In this document: piece after piece, positions 1 to 3,814 of the stretch
How positions within the stretch are numbered: the stretch's first letter is position 1
Layout of the letters: each line of letters starts with the position of its first letter
NCBI GenBank assembly: GCA_030840885.1
Contig: JAVEDQ010000168.1
Coordinates: 1-5,318 of the forward strand
Reading direction: 5' to 3'
DNA: 5,318 nucleotides
Source: Frankiaceae bacterium
GTDB lineage: Bacteria > Actinomycetota > Actinomycetes > Frankiales > Frankiaceae
Program-made: the position numbers and the translations under genes
The notes under the pieces: generated by a model
What the model was told of the DNA's origin: nothing
The model's input: the letters and a program-made list of their open reading frames with translations, nothing else
The model's database searches: none

Positions 1-356
1 ACGGCGAGCAGCGGCACGGCGCCGGCGTAGCCGACGTCCGCCCAGGACGGGTACGGGACCTCACGGCCGGAGAGTTCATAGATCGTCCAGATCAGCTGGC
101 CGACACCCCAGGAGAGCGCTCCGCCGCCCAGGAGGAGCCAGGCCCGCTGGCGGGACCGGATACCGGTGCGCAGCGCGGTCGTCGCGCCGATCAGCGCCGC
201 CGACACGAGCCCGACGTTGCTGACGAGAACCGAGACCTCGTCGGAGAACGGCGAGGTCACGAGCAGCACCGTCCAGGCCAGGACGATGCCCCCGAGCGCC
301 ACGTAGACAGGCAGGGGCCGGCGAACAGCCAGCTGCATGTCTCCGGTCGTCGTCAT
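1..356 (-). CDS. Polytopic membrane protein, N-terminal part (probable sensor region of a GGDEF/EAL-type signalling protein), cut by window edge
   Basis: Reading the minus strand from ATG at 356 gives about 118 residues with no stop before the window edge, so only the N-terminus is present. Hydrophobic segments lie at about residues 16-34, 42-62 and 72-92, and a fourth begins near 108. After the third comes a conserved-looking stretch: W73-LLLGGGALSWG, W90 with Y93-E94, then P101-x-P-S-x-A-D107. This 'W-L-L-G...W...P-x-PS-x-AD-x-x-Y' arrangement is known to me from the multi-helix N-terminal regions of actinobacterial diguanylate cyclase/phosphodiesterase proteins; some other membrane sensors look similar. 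No catalytic domain is visible here, so the signalling role is inference. The start is uncertain: there is no strong Shine-Dalgarno sequence before 356, and Met7 (codon starting at 338) is an alternative. The gene is divergent from the decarboxylase. I am sure it is a membrane protein and less sure of the family. Confidence 0.7.
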   Translation of the reverse strand, partial: MTTTGDMQLAVRRPLPVYVALGGIVLAWTVLLVTSPFSDEVSVLVSNVGLVSAALIGATTALRTGIRSRQRAWLLLGGGALSWGVGQLIWTIYELSGREVPYPSWADVGYAGAVPLLA

Positions 357-371
357 GCGGCACCCATCGCC

Positions 372-385
372 CGTTCCCCCGAACG
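372..385. repeat. Short inverted repeat CGTTC-N4-GAACG in the divergent intergenic region
   Basis: CGTTC at 372-376 and GAACG at 381-385 form perfect 5-base arms around CCCC. A further GAACG follows at 389-393. The site lies 16-29 nt upstream of the leftward membrane gene start and could be an operator half-site cluster. No known regulator is recognised, and a chance repeat is possible. Confidence 0.25.
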
Positions 386-438
386 TGTGAACGCGGAACT
401 CGGGGCCGGCGGGCTCAACTTCTTCCCTGAAGGCGACG

Positions 439-449
439 ACAGGTCCTGT
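439..449. repeat. 11-bp palindrome ACAGG-T-CCTGT
   Basis: The perfect 5-base arms ACAGG and CCTGT surround a single central T between the divergent genes. The size would suit a small dimeric DNA-binding regulator, but arms this short also arise by chance, and no second copy is seen in the window. Confidence 0.25.
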
Positions 450-461
450 GGCACGTCACGC

Positions 462-506
462 CGCGCCGCCATGCCGCCTTGCCCACCGCAGAGGCGCGGC
501 GGCGCG
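462..506 (+). promoter_or_regulatory. GC-rich imperfect hairpin upstream of the decarboxylase
   Basis: CGCGCCGCC at 462-470 pairs perfectly with GGCGGCGCG at 498-506 (9 bp). Inside it, after a small asymmetric internal loop, CGCCT at 475-479 pairs with AGGCG at 492-496, leaving a 12-nt apical loop. The structure ends about 55 nt before the Shine-Dalgarno sequence of the decarboxylase. No T tract follows, so it is not a classic terminator. If the transcript begins upstream, it would be a very stable leader structure that could act on mRNA stability or translation. Inference only; GC-rich DNA forms such pairings readily. Confidence 0.3.
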
Positions 507-561
507 TCGCCGGACAAGTCTTCCTCGCAGATCGCTGGTCCCACCCGTGCGCTCGAACGGA

Positions 562-568
562 AAGGAGG
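562..568 (+). promoter_or_regulatory. Ribosome binding site AAGGAGG that fixes the decarboxylase start
   Basis: AAGGAGG is a near-perfect anti-16S match 4 nt before the ATG at 573 (GGCC... spacing as GCCG, bases 569-572). It favours this ATG over in-frame upstream starts such as the GTG at 387, which have no comparable site. Confidence 0.9.
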
Positions 569-572
569 GCCG

Positions 573-1805
573 ATGACCGTCCCGCATGAGCTCATTCGTG
601 GGTCGAGCACCGCCAGCCGCCCCGTACCGACGCAGCGCCGACCGGCGGGAAGTTCCGCCTGGCCCCGGTCCCTCACCCCGCAGCAGCTGCACCCGCTGGG
701 CCTGCGCACGCCGTTCCTCGCTCTCGACACCGCGATGCTGCGCCGCCACGTCACCGACTTCCTCGACGCGTTCGAGGGCAGGGTCGCCGTGCGCTACGCG
801 GTGAAGTGCAACTCCGAGCCGGCCGTGCTCGCCGCCGTCGTCGAGGCGGGAGGCAGCTTCGAGATCGCGTCGGCTCCCGAACTGGACCTCGCCCTGGCCG
901 CCGGCGCCGCCGTCGAGGACGTCTTCTACAGCAATCCGGTCAAGCCGCAGGCCCACATCCGGCAGACGGCCGTCGCCGGGGTCCGACGCTTCGTCGTCGA
1001 CGGCCTCGAGGAGATCGACAAGATCGCTGAGGTCGCCACGGGCGTCGGCGTGCTGGTCCGGATCCGGGTCGACGACACCTCGAGCGCGTTCCCGCTCTCC
1101 AGCAAGTTCGGGGTCGCCCTCTCCGACGCCGAGGACCTGCTGCACTACGCGACCGCACGCGGCCTGGTCGCAGCCGGCCTGACCTTCCACGTCGGCTCGC
1201 AGTGCACCGACCTGCACGCCTGGAGCCGGGCCGTGAACGCCGTCGCACCGCTGTTCTCCCGCTTCGCCGAGGCCGGGACGCCGCTGCAGGTACTCGACAT
1301 CGGCGGCGGGTTTCCGGCGCACTACGACGAGACCGTGCCGACGACGGGGGCGGTCGCCGCCGTCGTCCTCGCCTCCCTGGACGCGATGGCGCACCCGCCG
1401 GCCGAGATCGTCGCCGAGCCGGGCCGGGCCCTGGTCGCCGAGACCGGCGTGATCGGCGCCGAGGTCATCGGCCGCGAGATGCGCGACGGCCGGCCCTGGA
1501 TCTACCTGGAGGTCGGCGCCTACAACGGCCTGATGGAGGCCGCCCAGACCGGCGCCCGGTGGCCCTATCCCGTGCTCGCCGTCGACGCCGCGACCGGCGA
1601 GCCGCTCGACGACGCCGCGCGCGTGCTGATGACGGTCACCGGCCCGACCTGCGACTCGACCGACACCGTCCTCGCCGACGCCCTGCTGCCCGCGGACCTC
1701 GCGGTCGGCGATCTGCTCTACCTCGGCGGGACTGGGGCCTACACCACCAGCTACGCCTCGCACTTCAACGGGTTCCCGCCGCCGACGCCCGTGATCGTCG
1801 CCTGA
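573..1805 (+). CDS. Fold-type III PLP-dependent amino acid decarboxylase (ornithine/lysine/diaminopimelate decarboxylase family)
   Basis: A 410-residue protein from ATG 573, the usual length for the family. In order it shows: the PLP-lysine motif Y75-AVKCN (K78 forms the Schiff base), F96-EIAS-PEL, SKFG (177-180), F205-HVGSQ, LDIGGGFP (241-248), AEPGR (281-285, binding the PLP phosphate), GPTCDSTD (357-364, with C360 and D361) and GAYTTSYASHFNGFPP near the C-terminus (Y390). GPTCD and GAYT are hallmarks of the ornithine decarboxylase-like branch, in which the active site forms between two subunits. The expected reaction is removal of CO2 from a basic amino acid to give an amine, in the cytoplasm. 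One feature is odd: the segment after YNGLME (320-337), where ornithine enzymes usually carry a substrate-gripping Asp, has no acidic residue after E322. The substrate is therefore uncertain. The first ~40 residues are Ser/Arg/Pro-rich and unrelated to the core. It is probably co-transcribed with the transporter that starts 3 nt downstream. Confidence 0.93.
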   Translation: MTVPHELIRGSSTASRPVPTQRRPAGSSAWPRSLTPQQLHPLGLRTPFLALDTAMLRRHVTDFLDAFEGRVAVRYAVKCNSEPAVLAAVVEAGGSFEIASAPELDLALAAGAAVEDVFYSNPVKPQAHIRQTAVAGVRRFVVDGLEEIDKIAEVATGVGVLVRIRVDDTSSAFPLSSKFGVALSDAEDLLHYATARGLVAAGLTFHVGSQCTDLHAWSRAVNAVAPLFSRFAEAGTPLQVLDIGGGFPAHYDETVPTTGAVAAVVLASLDAMAHPPAEIVAEPGRALVAETGVIGAEVIGREMRDGRPWIYLEVGAYNGLMEAAQTGARWPYPVLAVDAATGEPLDDAARVLMTVTGPTCDSTDTVLADALLPADLAVGDLLYLGGTGAYTTSYASHFNGFPPPTPVIVA

Positions 1806-1808
1806 GGT

Positions 1809-2759
1809 ATGCCGTCGTCCGACGGATCGCTGCTGATCTGTGTCGTCGCCCTGGCCACCACGATCGGTGCCTACGGGGTCGCGAGCCTGCTGCAGGCCAT
1901 GGCCGCGCGCCGACAGCCAGGCACGTCGATCGCCCGGCTGCTCGTCGAGCCGCTGGTCCTGGCCGGCCTCGGGCTCGACGTCGTCGGCTTCCTCGGCACC
2001 GCCGTCGCCCTCCATGCCCTGCCGCTGTTCTTCGTCCAGGGGGCAGCTTCGGCGAGCATCGTCGTCACCGCGCTGCTGGCGTCGGTGTTCCTGCAGGAGC
2101 GGCCCTCGCATCGCGAGGCCGCCGTGATGCCGCTGGTCCTGCTCGGCCTGGCCGTCCTGGCGGCCTCCGCCGAACCCGGCCCGGCCGAGGCGCTGCCGCT
2201 CCTGCTGCTCGCCACCCTCGCCATCGGGGTCCCGGCGGTGACCGCTGGTGGTTGGTACCTGCTGAGGCGGCCGGGGCAGTGGACCGGTGCGGGGCTGGCC
2301 GTGCTGGCCGGGCTGTCCTACGGCGCCGCGGGCCTCGCCGCCCGAGGTCTCTCGGCACCCGACAGCTCACAGATGTGGCTGGTCCCGACGCTGCTCGTGG
2401 TCATGCTCCACGCGCTGCAGGGCGTCGTCCTGGTCACCGCTTCGATGCGGCAGGCTGCCGTGAACTCGGTGACCTCGATCCTGTTCGCCGCCGAGACGCT
2501 GATGCCCTCCGCGATCGGCTGGGCTCTGCTGGGCGACCGCGCGACGCCGGGCATGGGCTGGTTCGCCCTGGCCGGCTGCGGGCTGCTGCTGCTCAGTACC
2601 GCCGCGCTGTCCCACGGCCCCGCTCGCGAGGCCGACCTGGGGCCGGGGGCTGAGCTCGGGGTTGAGAAACCCGGCATCCCGGCACCGCGGCCGGCGCCGG
2701 GCGCTCCCCTGGCCGGCGCACACCGCACCGGCCGGCACCGACGTGCCGCTGACCGCTGA
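1809..2759 (+). CDS. DMT-superfamily (EamA/NIPA-like) membrane transporter
   Basis: A 316-residue, strongly hydrophobic protein with about nine predicted helices, near residues 7-30, 44-68, 72-94, 104-122, 128-148, 160-180, 189-211, 218-242 and 249-268. The short segment 'LPLFFVQGAASASIVVTALLASVFLxERP' (71-99) and its counterpart 'VNSVTSILFAAETLMPSAIGWALLGDR' (218-244) form the duplicated pattern typical of drug/metabolite transporters: a helix-breaking P or Q, small residues, then a charged 'E/D-R' at the helix end. Known members carry amino acids, amines, drugs or Mg2+; the cargo here cannot be read from sequence. The start is the first ATG after the decarboxylase stop (TGA-GGT-ATG, same frame) and has only a weak, very close TGAGG as ribosome site, so translation is probably coupled to the upstream gene. 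Inferred role: export or import of the decarboxylase product or substrate. The tail from 270 onward is Pro/Ala/Gly/Arg-rich and probably disordered in the cytoplasm. Confidence 0.85.
   Translation: MPSSDGSLLICVVALATTIGAYGVASLLQAMAARRQPGTSIARLLVEPLVLAGLGLDVVGFLGTAVALHALPLFFVQGAASASIVVTALLASVFLQERPSHREAAVMPLVLLGLAVLAASAEPGPAEALPLLLLATLAIGVPAVTAGGWYLLRRPGQWTGAGLAVLAGLSYGAAGLAARGLSAPDSSQMWLVPTLLVVMLHALQGVVLVTASMRQAAVNSVTSILFAAETLMPSAIGWALLGDRATPGMGWFALAGCGLLLLSTAALSHGPAREADLGPGAELGVEKPGIPAPRPAPGAPLAGAHRTGRHRRAADR
2733..2748. terminator. Possible hairpin at the end of the transporter gene
   Basis: CGGCAC (2733-2738) and GTGCCG (2743-2748) form a perfect 6-bp stem with a 4-base CGAC loop, 8 nt before the transporter stop codon and in front of the 22-nt gap between two convergent genes. 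It could help end transcription from either side. There is no T tract on either strand, so this is weak evidence. Confidence 0.25.
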
Positions 2760-2781
2760 CGCGGGCTCAGGGAGTCAGGAC

Positions 2782-3336
2782 TCAGGCGGCGTTCTCGAGC
2801 TCCGAGAAGTCGAAGGTCTCGTTCAGCTCGGTCGCAGCGGCGTCGAAGATGGAGTTGCCCGTGCGGGCCTGGAGGCGCAGCAGCTGGCCCGAGTGCGGGG
2901 CGTAGGCGAACGAGCCGGCGAAGGTCCCCGAGTCGGGACGGACGAGCAGGTTGCGCAGGCCAGCGCCCTTGCTGTACGCGGCGACGGTGCGGTCCGGCAG
3001 CTTGAGGGCGTAGCTGCCCTCGGCCGAACCGTCGTAGCGCGTCAAGCGAGAACGACCGCTGCCGACGATGACGGTCGCCTCGTCGAGGTCGGCCTGCAGG
3101 CTGCGCATACGGCGGTGGCACCAGCTGTAGGCGACGAAGCCGCTGAGCAGCATGGGGACGCCGAGCACGATCATCAGGCCGACGGGTTCGCCGAGCAACT
3201 TCAGGGCGACGGCCATCGCGGTGGCGAGCACGCCCGCCGTCATCAGGGCCGCGTCGCCGGACTCGTCGGCCTGACCGAGCTTCGCCTGGAGGACGAATCG
3301 GTACTCCGGCGGCAGTGATTCCGTCTGCAGTTGCAT
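2782..3336 (-). CDS. Unrecognised protein with a two-helix membrane hairpin and a C-terminal domain
   Basis: The protein has 184 residues from the ATG at 3336-3334, chosen because GGAGG (complement of 3342-3346) sits 5 nt upstream; an in-frame extension to 3483 has no such support and an unconvincing Arg-rich sequence. Residues 1-28 are polar. Two hydrophobic helices lie at about 29-48 and 52-71, separated by a short GEP turn. The basic cluster H74-R75-R76 follows, which by the positive-inside rule places both termini in the cytoplasm. The remaining ~110 residues (75-184) look like a compact alpha/beta domain: alternating hydrophobic stretches ATVIVG, YALKLP, NLLVRP and QLLRLQAR, ending in an acidic tail (ELNETFDFSELENA). 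I recognise no family and no catalytic motif. The gene stands alone, convergent with the transporter, and its stop is 22 nt from the transporter's. Confidence 0.8.
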   Translation of the reverse strand: MQLQTESLPPEYRFVLQAKLGQADESGDAALMTAGVLATAMAVALKLLGEPVGLMIVLGVPMLLSGFVAYSWCHRRMRSLQADLDEATVIVGSGRSRLTRYDGSAEGSYALKLPDRTVAAYSKGAGLRNLLVRPDSGTFAGSFAYAPHSGQLLRLQARTGNSIFDAAATELNETFDFSELENAA

Positions 3337-3341
3337 CGTGC

Positions 3342-3346
3342 CCTCC
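3342..3346 (-). promoter_or_regulatory. Ribosome binding site GGAGG deciding the start of the 184-residue membrane protein
   Basis: The minus strand reads CGGGAGGGCACG-ATG. The GGAGG core is 5 nt from the ATG at 3336, which supports this start over upstream in-frame codons. Confidence 0.8.
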
Positions 3347-3367
3347 CGGAGGTCCGTGTGCGCCCGC

Positions 3368-3380
3368 CTTATCACCATAA
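3368..3380 (-). promoter_or_regulatory. AT-rich promoter-like patch with inverted repeat TTAT-CACC-ATAA
   Basis: This is one of the few AT-rich spots in the window, about 32-44 nt upstream of the 184-residue protein start. On the minus strand it reads TTATGGTGATAAG, offering TATGGT (3374-3379) or GATAAG (3368-3373) as -10 elements. The arms TTAT (3369-3372) and ATAA (3377-3380) are also an inverted repeat. I find no convincing -35 element 16-19 nt further upstream, so the promoter call rests on composition and position. Confidence 0.3.
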
Positions 3381-3448
3381 CGGGGCTATCCCGGCCCTGG
3401 GAACGGGCAGAACGGACAAATTCTGGCGGCGTTCCGCGACGCATCGCT

Positions 3449-3464
3449 GGTCGATTCGTCGACC
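3449..3464 (-). terminator. Small hairpin GGTCGA-loop-TCGACC downstream of the zinc-ribbon gene
   Basis: The 6-bp perfect stem 3449-3454/3459-3464 closes on a TTCG loop on the plus strand (CGAA on the minus strand). It lies about 28 nt after the stop codon of the small minus-strand gene. TTCG-type loops make very stable hairpins. There is no T tract, so its role as terminator or RNA-stabilising stem is a guess. The rest of 3347-3492 shows no further coding signal that I can support. Confidence 0.3.
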
Positions 3465-3492
3465 TGGCGCCCCCTCTTGGCACCCGCGTCGA

Positions 3493-3729
3493 TCAGGCGA
3501 CCGATGCCACCCGCTGCTGCTGCACCGGGGTGACGGACCGGAGCGCCGGGTCGGGCAGAACGGCCGCACTCCCGGGGATCTCGGACAGCTCTCCGACCGC
3601 GGGCAGCCCAGCCCCGCCGCAGGGTTCGTCGTCGACGCTGTGCTTGCGCAGCACTCGGATCTCACCGGCCCAGCACAGCGACAGCGTGCTGCGGCAAACG
3701 GGGCAGGTTCCGCGGGGCCTTCTGGACAC
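3493..3729 (-). CDS. Small zinc-ribbon-like protein (CxxC...H...C), hypothetical
   Basis: The protein has 78 residues from GTG at 3729 to TGA at 3493-3495. The N-terminal half carries C9-P-V-C12, a turn with G22, then H30 and C37-G-G-x-G-x-P43. This matches a pattern I know from many short actinobacterial and actinophage proteins: CPVC-G-R..., a Gly turn, 'V-R-x-H', then 'C-x-G-S/A-G-x-P'. C9, C12, H30 and C37 would bind one zinc ion. The family has no established function that I can name; DNA, RNA or protein binding is possible. The second half (45-78) is Pro/Val/Gln-rich with no motif. GTG 3729 is the only usual start codon before the finger in this frame and has no Shine-Dalgarno sequence, so the mRNA may be leaderless or the gene may be translated weakly. 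The rare codons AGA and AGG follow the start. The gene lies 85 nt downstream of ppc on the same strand and could share its transcript. Confidence 0.6.
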   Translation of the reverse strand: MSRRPRGTCPVCRSTLSLCWAGEIRVLRKHSVDDEPCGGAGLPAVGELSEIPGSAAVLPDPALRSVTPVQQQRVASVA

Positions 3730-3814
3730 AGGACAATGACACCCGGCCTGGGTTACCAGCGTGCAAGGTTCCGACGAGCAACAGGTAAAGCCCCACGCGC
3801 AGTAGGTCGCCGAC

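Noticed and set aside
380..393. Possible LexA/SOS box (CGAAC-N4-GAACG)
   Set aside because: The actinobacterial SOS box needs CGAAC followed by an inverted GTTCG half. Here the second half is a direct repeat, so it does not fit.
387..572. In-frame N-terminal extension of the decarboxylase to a GTG at 387
   Set aside because: The 62 extra residues are low-complexity and match nothing in the family. No ribosome site precedes the GTG, while ATG 573 has AAGGAGG at ideal spacing.
456..2111. Long minus-strand open frame opposite the decarboxylase and transporter
   Set aside because: Its product is Gly/Arg/Asp-rich with no motif. Long antisense frames are expected opposite high-GC genes, and the plus strand carries clear family motifs.
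1202..2653. Long plus-strand frame of 483 codons spanning the decarboxylase-transporter junction
   Set aside because: The translation is extremely Arg-rich and repetitive, typical of an out-of-frame reading of GC-rich coding DNA.
2768..2786. TCAGG direct repeats and GAGTC-AG-GACTC inverted repeat in the convergent gap
   Set aside because: The 2-nt loop is too short for a hairpin, the repeats are tiny, and no T tract follows, so a terminator is not supported.
2318..3121. Minus-strand frame of 267 codons spanning the convergent gene ends
   Set aside because: It overlaps two better supported genes and has a Pro/Arg/Ser-rich product without motifs.
3741..3753. ACCC-GGCCT-GGGT stem between ppc and the zinc-ribbon gene as a ppc terminator
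   Set aside because: The stem has only 4 base pairs and no T run, which is too weak to call.
3730..3814. Possible tRNA or small RNA in the gap after ppc (GGTTCC-like stretch)
   Set aside because: No acceptor stem, anticodon arm or consistent T-arm can be folded around it.
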